The notes: a model not told the origin generated them from the sequence alone. Shown: positions 1 to 9,657, counted from the stretch's first letter. The stretch: DNA of 64,000 bases from Paenibacillus hexagrammi (GCF_021513275.1 NZ_CP090978.1:3100001-3164000); one strand, 5' to 3'. Numbers and translations are program-made.

Positions 1-93
1 TTAATTGGCTGTAGCCGTTTACAAAAATGAGTATAGCACCCGACATTCACAGTGAAAGCGCTGCATCCTAGCATTTTTTTTAGTTGATCTGCA

Positions 94-1221
94 CTATTTT
101 GTCTTGTTCTTCGATTCGGCTGCGTTCCTATACACGTCTGCTCTTTGATGAAAACCGTCTGCAATAATCGTGGCATCGATATTGGTTTGATCTACCGCAA
201 TCGGCTCCAGCAAAATGGACGGCACATCAATCTTCTTGTTATTCACTTTGCGGTCCGCATAAATCACTTCTCCCTGCGCCATCCTGACAGCTAGACTGGC
301 CGCTGTTTCGGCAAGCTTCTCGATGGGCTTGTATACCGTCATCGTTTGTGTGCCTTCGACGATGCGCTGTGCTCCTGCAAGCTCGGCGTCCTGACCGGAC
401 ACAGGAATTTTGCCATCCATATTCTGCTCGGCCAATGCTTGTATGACTCCGCCGGCTGTAGCATCGTTCGCAGCCACGACAGCGTCAATCTGATTATGGT
501 TCGCTTTGAGCGCCAATTCCATGTTTGCTAACGCATTGACAGGCTTCCACTCCTTGGTGAACTGGTCGAAGACGATTTTGATATCGCCCTTATTGACTAG
601 CGGCTTTAGAATATTCATTTGCCCCTGCTTGAACATATGTGCATTGTTATCGGTATCCGCTCCTTCAATCAGGACGTAGTTTCCTTTAGGAGCAAGGGCT
701 ACCATGGCTTTGGCCTGAAGCTCACCTGCTTTTTCATTATCAAAAGACACATACAAATCCACATCCGAATTTGTAATTAAACGGTCGTAGGAAATCACCT
801 TGATTCCTGCTTTATGAGCCATCTCCACAATAGCCGCGGATATTTCCGCGTTATGAGGGACCACGACCAGCACATCAACCTTATGGGAAATCAGGTATTC
901 TGCTTGGGAGAGCTGTTTGGCGTCGTCTCCATTAGCCGCCTGCACTTCGACTTGCGCCCCCAACTTTTCCACCGCCGCTTTAAACAAATCACGATCTCTT
1001 TGCCAGCGTTCTTCGAGAAGGGTGTCAATGGATAATCCGATGACCCATTTTTTATCAGGCTGAAGAGACGCTCTTTGTTCACTCCCGGAGCTGCCGACTT
1101 GCTTCATAGGCTTGCCCGAGGATGCCAACCACACTTGCTCATCCAGCGAAGCTGAGGACCCACACAATGCCAAGACAGCCATCCATCCAATAACTCCCTT
1201 GACTACGTAACGTACCTTCAC
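94..1221 (-). CDS. xylF: D-xylose-type ABC transporter substrate-binding protein
   Basis: This is an extracytoplasmic sugar-binding protein of the RbsB/XylF fold. The mature part follows enterobacterial XylF closely from memory: ERWQRDRD near the N-terminus, SYDRLI, SFDNEKAGELQAKA, VVAANDATAGG, SGQDAELAG and TQTMTVYKPI all fall in the expected order. I chose the GTG at 1221 because GGAAGGAG lies 9 nt upstream; a TTG at 1227 is possible but too close to it. The N-terminus has a hydrophobic signal segment ending near LALCGSSAS, which is not a clean lipobox. The gene lies 34 nt after the YesN-type regulator and is last in a sensor-regulator-transporter run; the ATPase and permease genes would be beyond the left edge. 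Xylose is inferred from family resemblance; a related pentose is possible. Confidence 0.85.
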   Translation of the reverse strand: MKVRYVVKGVIGWMAVLALCGSSASLDEQVWLASSGKPMKQVGSSGSEQRASLQPDKKWVIGLSIDTLLEERWQRDRDLFKAAVEKLGAQVEVQAANGDDAKQLSQAEYLISHKVDVLVVVPHNAEISAAIVEMAHKAGIKVISYDRLITNSDVDLYVSFDNEKAGELQAKAMVALAPKGNYVLIEGADTDNNAHMFKQGQMNILKPLVNKGDIKIVFDQFTKEWKPVNALANMELALKANHNQIDAVVAANDATAGGVIQALAEQNMDGKIPVSGQDAELAGAQRIVEGTQTMTVYKPIEKLAETAASLAVRMAQGEVIYADRKVNNKKIDVPSILLEPIAVDQTNIDATIIADGFHQRADVYRNAAESKNKTK

Positions 1222-1255
1222 TGCCAACCGCTCCTTCCCATCTCCGCTGAGCCCT

Positions 1256-2842
1256 TCACGACTGTCCTTTATTCACCTTCTTGATAAGCATCTTCCGATA
1301 ATCCGTCGGCGAATGCCCCACGATCTTCCTGAACACTCTGCTGAAGTAGTTCGGGTCGTGATAGCCTACCTCATAGGTAATCTCCTTTAAGCTCTTATCG
1401 GTTTCCTGCATCAGCTGCTTGGCTGTTTCCATCCTGCAATCGGTTAAATAATCAATGTAATTCATGCCGAAATATTCCTTGAACACCTTACTCACATAAT
1501 ACGGATTCCGGTCTACGGTGGCTGCGATCTTTTCCAGGGATAAATCCTCATTCGCATGTTGCTTAATGTATTGCTTCAGCGTCAACAGCTGGTCCGTATC
1601 CATCTCGGCCGCGGTCGCTGCCGCCGTTTCTGACATTTGACCGATTAGTCTGCGGGCCTCCGCTTTCAATTGCACATAGCTTGCCGCTTGGCTGGCGAAG
1701 TAAGGCTTGATGACGTCAATTCCCATCTCCTGCAGCGCACGATTGGTCATGATCAACACTTCAAATATGCGCTGTTGGGCCATTCCGATGCTCTGACCTG
1801 CTCCTTCATAGATGTCGATCATTACCGCCACTTGATCCGCTGCCGCCAACCAGTTTCTACGCCGGATCTCTTCGAGGAGATCCCGTTCCATCTGAAAGGT
1901 TACTTGCAGCGGTGCTTGCTTGCCCGAACCAGCCAGATCCTCGTAGAAGCAATAACCGGACGGCAAAGAGGTATCCGCAGAGGCGAGCAGTGCTTCATGA
2001 TACGATCTGCGCAAGTCGCCCGACTCGCTGCAAGATCCGCCAATACCGACGAAGCCTACGCAGCCGAGCATTTTAGACCATACCTGCTGCAGCTGCCTCA
2101 CAAGACCAATGGCATGATTTCTATATGTAAAACCACTCTCTACAAACACAACAATCGGCACCTGCTTGCCGGTCATCTTGCCGATCCAGGCACGCACGCT
2201 CGAACTTTCCACACATTGGATCAACTTGACATAAAGCTCTTCAACAACGCCGCTGCGTTCTTCAACCTCTTGTAGGACAGATACACACACATTCATAACG
2301 AAGCTGCCCTGCTCGGATGGCAGTCCCCAGAGCTCTTCCATTTCCCGCAGCTCCATAGAAGGCACATAGTCCAGCAGCAATTGCGAAACGATATCCGCCT
2401 CCACGATAGGCGCCATCTTCTGCAGCCGTGCCTTCTCCCTGTCTCTCAGCATCCGCTCTTCCTGAATCTGCTTAATCTCACTCACAACTTTGGCAATAGT
2501 CTGCAGTACGACCGACATTCGGCTTGGCTTCAGCAAATAGTCGCTCACGCCCAGTCTGATCGCCTGTCTCGCAAATTCAAACGTATCAAAAGCGGTTACG
2601 ATAATGAATTTCACGTTCTCATTGCTTTCCCTAATAGCCTCTGTAGCCTGGAGACCGTCGATCCCCGGCATCTTAATATCCATTGTGATCAGATCCGGCC
2701 GCAGCCGTCCTGCTGCTTCGATCGCTTCTCTTCCATTGCAAGCATGTCCGACAATCTCAACATCGGGAATCCCTTCTTCCATTATTCGCTGCAAAGCCAT
2801 ACGTTCCGTAGCTTCGTCATCGACAATTAGCACACGAATCAT
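1256..2842 (-). CDS. YesN-type response regulator, AraC-family DNA-binding output
   Basis: A cytoplasmic transcription regulator of about 528 residues. The receiver domain occupies roughly residues 1-120, with the acidic pair in VLIVDDE, the phosphoacceptor Asp in ITMDIKMPG and the conserved Lys in LLKPS. A poorly conserved middle region follows. The last 100 residues form a double helix-turn-helix AraC domain (ANEDLSLEKIAATVDRNPYYVSKVFKEYFG). I chose the ATG at 2842 because AGGAGG sits 8 nt upstream and this ATG overlaps the stop of the kinase gene in an ATGA arrangement. It is the partner of the adjacent YesM-type kinase and probably activates the downstream xylF transporter genes. Confidence 0.9.
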   Translation of the reverse strand: MIRVLIVDDEATERMALQRIMEEGIPDVEIVGHACNGREAIEAAGRLRPDLITMDIKMPGIDGLQATEAIRESNENVKFIIVTAFDTFEFARQAIRLGVSDYLLKPSRMSVVLQTIAKVVSEIKQIQEERMLRDREKARLQKMAPIVEADIVSQLLLDYVPSMELREMEELWGLPSEQGSFVMNVCVSVLQEVEERSGVVEELYVKLIQCVESSSVRAWIGKMTGKQVPIVVFVESGFTYRNHAIGLVRQLQQVWSKMLGCVGFVGIGGSCSESGDLRRSYHEALLASADTSLPSGYCFYEDLAGSGKQAPLQVTFQMERDLLEEIRRRNWLAAADQVAVMIDIYEGAGQSIGMAQQRIFEVLIMTNRALQEMGIDVIKPYFASQAASYVQLKAEARRLIGQMSETAAATAAEMDTDQLLTLKQYIKQHANEDLSLEKIAATVDRNPYYVSKVFKEYFGMNYIDYLTDCRMETAKQLMQETDKSLKEITYEVGYHDPNYFSRVFRKIVGHSPTDYRKMLIKKVNKGQS

Positions 2843-4285
2843 GCTTCGAACCTCCTTGAAAGCTTGGGAAGCTTTAATGTAATGCACGTTCCTTCACCTG
2901 CATTTGAATCGATATCAATAATATCCTTTAACCCGAAGAACAGCTGCAGCCGATGAATGACATTGCTTAACCCGATACCTGTGGAGTGACCCCGATATGC
3001 AGTGCTGCCACTCTCCGACAGCAAGCGGGATAGCTGCTCCTCAGACATGCCCTGGCCGGTGTCCTGCACTTGGACAAGAACTCGTTCTTCCTCGTTCATA
3101 ACACGAAGGATTAAGGTTCCCCCTCCTCAGAGGGCTCTATGGCATAAATAAATGCATTTTCTGCAAGCGGTTGCAAAATAAAGATCGGCACCTCCAGCTG
3201 CAGAGCTGCCTCGTCAATTTCTTTCACGACCTGAACTCGTTCCCCAAATCGGGCTTTTGGATGAGCAAGTATTCCTCCAGCACCTCCAGCTCATCTCTGA
3301 GAGTCACCTTGCTGTCCATTCGCCGTAGGTTATACCTCAGCATCCCTGCTACGGAGCTGATCAAATCGCTCGTTTTCCCCGCGCCGGCTAGGTAAGCTTC
3401 TTTAGAAAGCATATTTAACGTATTAAAAAGAAAGTGTGGATTGATTTGGCTCTGGAGACTCTTGAGCTCGCTTTCTTTGAGCATGAGCTTATGCTGATGC
3501 AAATCGTACTCTACCTGAGCTTTGCTCTGGATTTCGTCAATTAAATTACCTACGTTCAATCTCATATTATCGAGCGTTTTCGCTAAAAATGACATCTCGT
3601 CATTGCTCTTGATTTCAATCGGCTTCTCGAATTTGCCGCGCGACAGCTCTCTTGCCGACTGCGTCAATGTCAGAATCGGCTCAGTAACGCTGTTCACAAA
3701 GCGGTAAGAGAAAAGCAGCAGCAGCAAAGATACCAAAGCAAGCGTCCAGAAGCCCATTTTGTTAATATCGCTGCTTCGCTTGATCATGATCCGGTAGAAC
3801 TCATCGTATGTCATCTGTTCCCCGCTAATTAATTTCAAAGTCGCTTCAGAGACGTACTTAGAGATGTTAGTAGCTTCATCAAACTGCTTGGCCGCGTTCT
3901 CCTCGTCGCTATCCTGCTGAAACCGGACGGCAAGCTCCATGGCCTGCGATTGGCTGTCCAGCATGTTTTGCAGATTTTCCAGCAGCATGCTGTTGTTGCG
4001 ATTTCGAAGCCAATTCATTTCGGACTTCGTCAGCAGCAGCTTGTTGTTCTCACTTTCATATACATGTAGGGCATCCAAAGTCGGCGACATGCGGTACTTA
4101 TTCAAGGAGGTCAAGGAGGATTGGCTGAATTCAGAGGCTTGATTCATCAATAAATATCTTTGGAGAATTTCGTTGTATTTTTCTACCGTAATCTGATTAA
4201 AAATGCTCATCGACAACCAAATGATTCCCATAATGGTGCAAATCAACATAGACAGCAGCATCATTTTACTCCGTATTGTCTTCAT
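2839..4285 (-). CDS. YesM/LytS-type sensor histidine kinase, interrupted by two frameshifts
   Basis: A membrane sensor kinase. It has an N-terminal transmembrane helix, an extracellular segment of about 145 residues, a second helix, a HAMP domain, the His-kinase H box with [13 protein letters not shown] near residue 284, an N box (QPLAENAF) and G boxes ([19 protein letters not shown]). The reading frame breaks twice: near 3253, where one base is missing after AAAA in the coding strand, and at the C-run 3119-3123, one base short. Correcting both gives a continuous protein of about 482 residues, normal for the family. The start overlaps the stop of the upstream binding-protein gene (ATGA) and the end overlaps the regulator start. 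The breaks are probably sequencing errors. Confidence 0.85.
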
Positions 4286-5265
4286 GGCACGCCTCCTTCG
4301 CCGCTTGTCGATGTAACGACCCGGATCGGCGTGAAATAGCTATTGTTAAGAGGGAGCTGCGAGCCCTCCATCCAGCGTGACAATAAATCGACACTCATCC
4401 TGCCCATTTGCTCGTAGTATCTGGACAATCCCGCTTGAATCATTCCTTTGCCGATCAGTGCCAGCGTTTGCGGAGAATCGTCGAACATGTAGATTTGATA
4501 CTCATTGATGCGCGAGCGCGAATATACCGCTTGTACGATACTTTCCCCGGATGCCGTCGGCAATCCTATGAATGCGCTTACATCAGGATAATGATTAAGA
4601 ATGTCATATACCTGCATCGTAGGCTGGGCAGAATCACCAACTTCCGAAGCAAATACCAGCTGCAAACCCGCATACCGTCTGAATATTTCTTTCAGTGCTT
4701 TTAACCGTAATTCGTCTGCGTCCGAAATCGCTGTGTTCTGAATGACTCCCACTACACCGGTTCCGTTCAATCTGCTTGCAATGTGCTCCCCCATGACGAT
4801 CCCCTCTTGATAATGATCGGAACCAACATACGTCTTGCGAAGACTGCCCGGCGCGTCCGAATTGATGGTTATGACAGGAATACCCTTAGCAGTCGCTTTC
4901 GTCACCAGCCGTTCGAATTCGGGATCATCCACACCTTCTACGATAATTCCATCGACTTTGGAAGCAATCGCAATATCAATCTGCTTCATAAACTCCTCCA
5001 GATTGGATCGATATACGCCTGAAAAATCCACCATTAACCGATGTGCCTCTGCTGACTCATGCGCGCCTTTCTGAATTTCGTCCATCATGTAGCTGCCCTG
5101 CTCCTGAGAAATAATCACGACCCGTTCCGAATGCTCTTGTTCAGCCGACAGTCCTGCTACAGTTACTCCGATGTCGCTTTGAAAGATTCGGACCATGTAG
5201 AAGATCGAAAAAGCTAGAGCCACCGCACTGCAAGCCATAATGGCCATAATAATAAATCGTTTCAT
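4282..5265 (-). CDS. Membrane-anchored sugar-binding sensor protein (RbsB/LacI-type fold)
   Basis: A periplasmic-binding-protein fold of about 327 residues held by an N-terminal hydrophobic helix (residues 4-25) without a lipobox, so it is probably membrane-tethered. Recognisable segments are DGIIVEGVDDPEF, GIPVITINSDAP and a ligand-pocket-like VGSDHYQEG. It is the first gene of a translationally coupled run (ATGA overlap with the kinase). This order, binding protein then YesM/LytS-type kinase then YesN-type regulator then xylF, is the one known for clostridial XylFII-LytS/YesN systems, where the binding protein presents xylose to the kinase. I chose the ATG at 5265, which has AGGTGG just upstream. 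The ligand itself cannot be read from the sequence. Confidence 0.8.
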   Translation of the reverse strand: MKRFIIMAIMACSAVALAFSIFYMVRIFQSDIGVTVAGLSAEQEHSERVVIISQEQGSYMMDEIQKGAHESAEAHRLMVDFSGVYRSNLEEFMKQIDIAIASKVDGIIVEGVDDPEFERLVTKATAKGIPVITINSDAPGSLRKTYVGSDHYQEGIVMGEHIASRLNGTGVVGVIQNTAISDADELRLKALKEIFRRYAGLQLVFASEVGDSAQPTMQVYDILNHYPDVSAFIGLPTASGESIVQAVYSRSRINEYQIYMFDDSPQTLALIGKGMIQAGLSRYYEQMGRMSVDLLSRWMEGSQLPLNNSYFTPIRVVTSTSGEGGVP

Positions 5266-5298
5266 ACTCCCACCTACAAGATATTCCAATTTGCAGAT

Positions 5299-5367
5299 AT
5301 TCTATCATGATTACGCGAAGAAGACCATGGGGGATGAGCGCCATGGCCTTCTTTACTATGATAGAAT
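5299..5367. repeat. Nested inverted repeat between the SH3 gene and the sugar-sensor operon
   Basis: The outer arms ATTCTATCAT (5299-5308) and ATGATAGAAT (5358-5367) are perfectly complementary. Inside them is a second hairpin with near-perfect arms at 5321-5330 and 5341-5350 (both contain CCATGG). The inner hairpin could terminate the minus-strand SH3 gene, which ends at 5443. The outer arms lie just upstream of the sugar-sensor start, so an operator role is also possible. Confidence 0.55.
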
Positions 5368-5442
5368 TTTATAATTTCGGGATTCCCTGCAAAGTACTTG
5401 AATCAACTTCAAAGTCATACTCCTCTTTGTGGGGTTACTTGA

Positions 5443-6644
5443 TTAGGAGGAATCGTCTGCTTTCTTCATCCATTCGTCTCCGCCAAAGCCATGAAAATGA
5501 TACCATATGTCACCCGTGTCTGAGATCCATTTTTCATATGCCTGAACGGACTGAGGCGAGTAAAAGCCTTTGATATGAGACAGTTCGCCCGTAAGCGGAT
5601 ATCGGAAAGTCTCTGTATCCTCCGTGAGAGTAATCGTTTCATCCACAGCTACAATACCTAGCGGTCTCTCCAATAATGCGCGTGCTGCATTCACCCACAC
5701 TTGACCGTGCTCAGTATTGATGTGCACCCAATCACCGGACGCTTCAAAAGCATCGTAGGAACCGGGTTTCAGCCAGTTATTTTCATCAAAGCTCAGCTGG
5801 GGCACTTGAAAATATCTAGTCTCCGTCTGTAATTGAACAGGCTCCTTCACTTCGCGATAATCCGTTAGGATGGGACTAGCAGGCTGGATCCACCGCTCTC
5901 CTGCGGCAGCTGAACTTTCAACCACATGTGATCCCATGGTCCTTTCCGATTATCCCACTCTGCGGCCACATGGACGACCTGATCTTCAATGGATTCTCCG
6001 GAAAGTTTATCTACATAGGGATGCAAATAGGCGACCTCCGTACCGGACAGTTTAACATCATAGGAAACCGCTGTTTCATGGACATCTTCCAATAGGTCCG
6101 GGTTTGCTATCCATTTTTTCCCCATCCAGGTGTCGACCTGATACCAAATCCCACTCCCTGCACTAAAGCTGTTCACACTATGAAATTTCAACGGTCGATA
6201 GGAAAAACTAGCCGTTGCATGAAGCTTCTGTGGAGACAGCCGAAAGCTTGCACCAAGCTCCATGTCTGGATCATCATAAAGCGGCGTTTCAACCGCTATC
6301 GTAATAGCTTGATCCAAAGCCTCTACTTCACCCACAATCATCTCGGGGTCCTCTTTGATCCATTTGGGACCGAGCCATGTTTCCACCAGGTACCACACCT
6401 GATCTCCACCTAAGCTAGCCGAATCTAGAACTGCTACCGATTGATAAGCAGATATGGACCCAACAGGCTTCTCCGTACCCACATGATCGTTATAGATGGG
6501 CGTGTCCTGCTTAACAAATAGATGATCGAACCCCAAAGTAGGTTCGGAAGCTAATGCGGTACTGGACGATACCGTTGAAAACACGAGCATGACGGTTAAA
6601 GCAACTCTCCTTCGAATACACCCTGATATTCTTATAATTTCCAC
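5443..6644 (-). CDS. Secreted protein with about five SH3/GW-like repeats, one frameshift
   Basis: I do not recognise a named family. After an N-terminal hydrophobic signal (residues about 12-32, ending STALASE) the protein has five related units of about 70 residues. Each ends in a Trp-rich pattern: WYLVETWLGPKWI, WYQVDTWMGKKWI, MWLKVQLPQERWI, WVHINTEHGQVWV and WYHFHGFGGDEWM. This resembles bacterial SH3 or GW cell-wall-binding modules, so a cell-surface role is likely. The frame breaks near 5893-5903; one added base joins the fourth unit to the third and gives about 400 residues. The gene stands alone, followed by the hairpin at 5321-5350. Confidence 0.65.
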
Positions 6645-6818
6645 TCCTTTCCATTCTGTTAGTTGTACGCCGCAAAAACAGAATTGTTTCTTGAAATTGC
6701 ATGAAAAATGGATTCCACCCTAACCCCCAATATCTATAGAAAAATTGTGATGAATTTCATTTTATATCATGTTAGCATTCGAAATGTAAGATTCTAGAAA
6801 TGGAGAGGAGCACAAAAG

Positions 6819-7283
6819 ATGAACATCCGCTTCGAAACAATGCCAAATTATCGCATCGCTTATGTTAGACAATGTGGGCCGTACGGACCCGAACATGCAA
6901 GAGCCATGGATCAGCTCAAAAAATGGGCTAGCAGCAACCATTTACTGAATGAGTCAGCCATATTGCTTGGCATACCGCAAGATAACCCTCAAATTACGCT
7001 TCCTGAAAAATGCCGATACGACGCATGTATTGTACTTACAAACGATGTTCCGGCAGATGGTTCCATTCATTTCGGTGAATTACCGGGAGGGGACTATATG
7101 ATTCGGACGATTCCACATACAGCAGATGCAATTCAAATCGCTTGGTCTGAAATCATCTCAGCAGTTCATCAGCAAGGATATGAAATAGAAAACAAACCTC
7201 TGTTTGAACGATATTCAGGCGAAATGCTCTCTACTGAAAAATGTGAACTATGTGTACCCGTTAGACCTGTCTCACATACTTAG
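6819..7283 (+). CDS. GyrI/SbmC-like small-molecule-binding protein
   Basis: A single-domain protein of 154 residues. The N-terminal motif YRIAYVRQCGPYG and the later GELPGGDYMIRTIPHTADAIQIAWSEII match the GyrI-like (AraC effector-binding) fold known from SbmC and from the ligand domains of BltR/Rob-type regulators. There is no DNA-binding domain, so it is a stand-alone effector-binding or protective protein. GGAGAGGAG lies 8 nt before the ATG. It is one of the few plus-strand genes and is followed by a strong hairpin. Confidence 0.75.
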   Translation: MNIRFETMPNYRIAYVRQCGPYGPEHARAMDQLKKWASSNHLLNESAILLGIPQDNPQITLPEKCRYDACIVLTNDVPADGSIHFGELPGGDYMIRTIPHTADAIQIAWSEIISAVHQQGYEIENKPLFERYSGEMLSTEKCELCVPVRPVSHT

Positions 7284-7292
7284 CATGAAGAA

Positions 7293-7324
7293 AAGCCCGG
7301 GCGATGTTTCTATCGCTCGGGCTT
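7293..7324. terminator. Rho-independent terminator, probably bidirectional
   Basis: Arms AAGCCCGGGCGAT (7293-7305) and ATCGCTCGGGCTT (7312-7324) pair with one mismatch around a short loop, followed by a T-rich stretch. It ends the GyrI-like gene and overlaps the last codons of the convergent small membrane protein. Confidence 0.8.
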
Positions 7325-7522
7325 ACTTGTTTTATCCTTCTTTGAATCCTCACCTTCTAGTTTTCTCCTATTGTCAACATGGATCCATAAGTGATAGAAA
7401 GTCCAAAATACTGGAGCAATCAACACGGCAAAAAATTTTTGTTCATTAGGCAAATAGAGCGCTAATAAAATTGCGATGCAAGCAAATGGAGGTAACAAAA
7501 TCGCATATTTTTTCCAGTGCAA
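7310..7522 (-). CDS. Small two-helix membrane protein, function unknown
   Basis: Seventy residues with two hydrophobic segments (about residues 6-24 and 30-47) and a charged C-terminal tail (EGEDSKKDKTSKPER). I do not recognise a family. Its end lies inside the terminator of the convergent GyrI-like gene. The pattern of two membrane helices plus a charged tail is typical of genuine small Bacillales membrane proteins, but no strong supporting context is visible. Confidence 0.5.
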   Translation of the reverse strand: MHWKKYAILLPPFACIAILLALYLPNEQKFFAVLIAPVFWTFYHLWIHVDNRRKLEGEDSKKDKTSKPER

Positions 7523-7582
7523 CAGGTATTCCCCCCTTCAATGGGATTATACCAAACATTCACATGATGCCAAGGATCATTT

Positions 7583-8590
7583 TTATTTTTTCAAAAGCAA
7601 ATACATAAAATAAGGAGCGCCGATCAAGGCGACCATGATACCCGCTGCAATCCCCTCCGGTTCCACCAGATTACGTCCGATCGTATCCGCAATCAGCAAC
7701 AGCCAGCCGCCGAGCAGAATCGCGATAGGAATAAACAGCTGATTCCTCGGCCCCACCAGCGCTTTAGCAATATGCGGCGCCAGCAAGCCTACGAATGCAA
7801 TACCTCCCGTTACGGAGACCGCCGAAGCAGCCAGTGCAACGGCTGTGAGCAGAAGAATGATTCTTTCTTTCTCAACTGAAACTCCTACCCCTGTCGCTAC
7901 AGGCTGCCCTAGTGCTAGAAGATTCAACCTCTGCGCTTTATAGAGAGTGAACGGAATCAGTACAATCAACCACGGTAGCAGTGCCCAAATGAACGGCCAA
8001 TCCGTCCCCCAAATCGACCCGGCTATCCACTTCGCAATAAAGTCTACCTTCGCCTTTTCCGCCGATGAGATCACCATAATCATGATACCCGAGAGCGCAA
8101 TGGAAAATCCGAAACCGATCAGTACGAGCCGTACGGGCTGCAGTCCTGTACCTCTTTGGTAGGAACACAAGTAGATCAGCAATGAAGTCACGAACGCGCC
8201 TAAGAAAGCAACCAGAGGAATGACATACACAAAAGAACCTGGCTCGATCGGAACAAACACGAAGAAAATCGCGACAGCTACTCCCGCGCCAGAATTGATC
8301 CCAAGGATCCCAGGGTCGGCCAAATCATTGCGGGTAATGCCCTGCAGAATGGAACCGGACAATGCGAGAGCCATTCCCCCCAGCATCGTAATGACGATAC
8401 GCGGCATTCTGAGTGTGAAAAGCACGAAATTTTCTTTAAATGTACCCTGTCCGAGCAAAGTCGGAATGATTCGATCGTAAGATACTGACGAAGAACCTAG
8501 ACCTAGACCGATCATGATGGTAACCAAGATAAGCAGCATGCCGCAAAGAACCAAGAGTCTCTGCTTTCTTACAAGTGCCTGCTGAATCAC
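7583..8590 (-). CDS. FecCD-family iron-siderophore ABC permease (second of pair)
   Basis: An integral membrane permease of 335 residues with about nine to ten hydrophobic helices. Diagnostic segments are LRMPRIVITMLGGMALALSGSILQGITRNDLADPGILGINSG and TGGIAFVGLLAPHIAKALVGP, both characteristic of the BtuC/FecCD family. The GTG start overlaps the stop of the preceding permease gene, so the two are translationally coupled and should form a heterodimer. No binding protein or ATPase gene accompanies them here. It is most like the FeuC/YfhA side of Bacillus siderophore permeases, and expression should follow the Fur box upstream of the first permease. Confidence 0.9.
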   Translation of the reverse strand: MIQQALVRKQRLLVLCGMLLILVTIMIGLGLGSSSVSYDRIIPTLLGQGTFKENFVLFTLRMPRIVITMLGGMALALSGSILQGITRNDLADPGILGINSGAGVAVAIFFVFVPIEPGSFVYVIPLVAFLGAFVTSLLIYLCSYQRGTGLQPVRLVLIGFGFSIALSGIMIMVISSAEKAKVDFIAKWIAGSIWGTDWPFIWALLPWLIVLIPFTLYKAQRLNLLALGQPVATGVGVSVEKERIILLLTAVALAASAVSVTGGIAFVGLLAPHIAKALVGPRNQLFIPIAILLGGWLLLIADTIGRNLVEPEGIAAGIMVALIGAPYFMYLLLKK

Positions 8591-9594
8591 GATGTGATCC
8601 CCCTCCCTTTACACTCGACCAGCAGAAAAAACGGCAGCCCCAGCACCGCGACAACGGCCACTACAGGCGTCTCAAAAGGAGAATGGACCGTGCGTGCCAG
8701 CATATCGGCAAACATCATGAACGTAGCCCCGAAAATAGCCGACAAAGGGAGAATATGCCGGTAGTTCTGCCCGACAACAGTCCGGACGACGTGCGGGATC
8801 ATCAGACCAACGAAGGCGATATTGCCGACTAATGCAACGGATGCGCCTGCCAGCAAGACCACAACGATAAACAGCACAGCTTTTATCTGAAAAAGCTTTT
8901 GCCCAAGCCCAGCAGCAACTTCCTCACTTAGACTTAGGATCGTCAACTGATTCGATAGCAGCAATGCGACCAAAGTTCCTGCCAGAATGACAGGCCCGAT
9001 TGCTACAATTTGCGACCACGACGTGCCGATCATACCTCCCGATGTCCACATGGAGACGTCCTTGGAAATTTTGAAGTAAATGCCTACACCTTCCGAAACG
9101 GCAATGAGGAATGCAGTGACCGCCGCGCCTGCTAGCACAATTCGGAGCGGTGAGAATCCTCCTCTTTTCATCGCGCCTATCCCGAATACCATGGCTGCGC
9201 CGACCGCAGCTCCAAGAAAGCATGCTGTCATCATGCCAAAGTACGTCAGAGCAGGCAGAAACGCAATCGTACATGCCAGCGCTGCGCTGGAACCAGCCGT
9301 TAGTCCAAGCAAGCCGGGATCGGCAAGCGGATTTCTCGTCATCCCCTGCATGATGGCACCTGAAACCGCCAGAGCAGCGCCCACAAGGATCCCTGCCATT
9401 TCACGCGGAAACCGAATTTCCCGAATCATGGTCAAATGATCGCCTGAAGTGCTCGAAGTCAGCGCCGTCCATACTTCGTTTAGCGTTGTGTCAGCAGCAC
9501 CCTGAACCATCGAAATAACAAAAATAACGGCAAACAATAGCAGATTCACTGCCAAGGCAATACGAAATGACATCCTTGATTGAACTACTCTCAT
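8587..9594 (-). CDS. FecCD-family iron-siderophore ABC permease (first of pair)
   Basis: A membrane permease of 335 residues. IREIRFPREMAGILVGAALAVSGAIMQGMTRNPLADPGLLGLTAGSSAAL and GNIAFVGLMIPHVVRTVVG are the family signatures. GAGAGG lies shortly before the ATG. It is the first gene of a two-gene iron-uptake unit and is divergent from the ferredoxin-NADP reductase. A Fur box sits between its promoter and its start, so iron repression is expected. It would need a binding protein and an ATPase encoded elsewhere. Confidence 0.9.
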   Translation of the reverse strand: MRVVQSRMSFRIALAVNLLLFAVIFVISMVQGAADTTLNEVWTALTSSTSGDHLTMIREIRFPREMAGILVGAALAVSGAIMQGMTRNPLADPGLLGLTAGSSAALACTIAFLPALTYFGMMTACFLGAAVGAAMVFGIGAMKRGGFSPLRIVLAGAAVTAFLIAVSEGVGIYFKISKDVSMWTSGGMIGTSWSQIVAIGPVILAGTLVALLLSNQLTILSLSEEVAAGLGQKLFQIKAVLFIVVVLLAGASVALVGNIAFVGLMIPHVVRTVVGQNYRHILPLSAIFGATFMMFADMLARTVHSPFETPVVAVVAVLGLPFFLLVECKGRGITS

Positions 9595-9627
9595 TGGAAT
9601 CCTCTCATCTTCGATTATATTCGGTGT

Positions 9628-9642
9628 TGATAATGATTATCA
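9628..9642. promoter_or_regulatory. Fur box (exact 7-1-7 palindrome)
   Basis: TGATAATGATTATCA is an exact match to the Bacillus Fur consensus as I know it. It lies just downstream of the predicted minus-strand promoter of the permease pair. Confidence 0.92.
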
Positions 9643-9657
9643 TTAACAATAATGAAT

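Noticed and set aside
1-93. Start of xylG at the left edge
   Set aside because: No start codon with a ribosome binding site and no Walker-type sequence can be seen in the short stretch after xylF.
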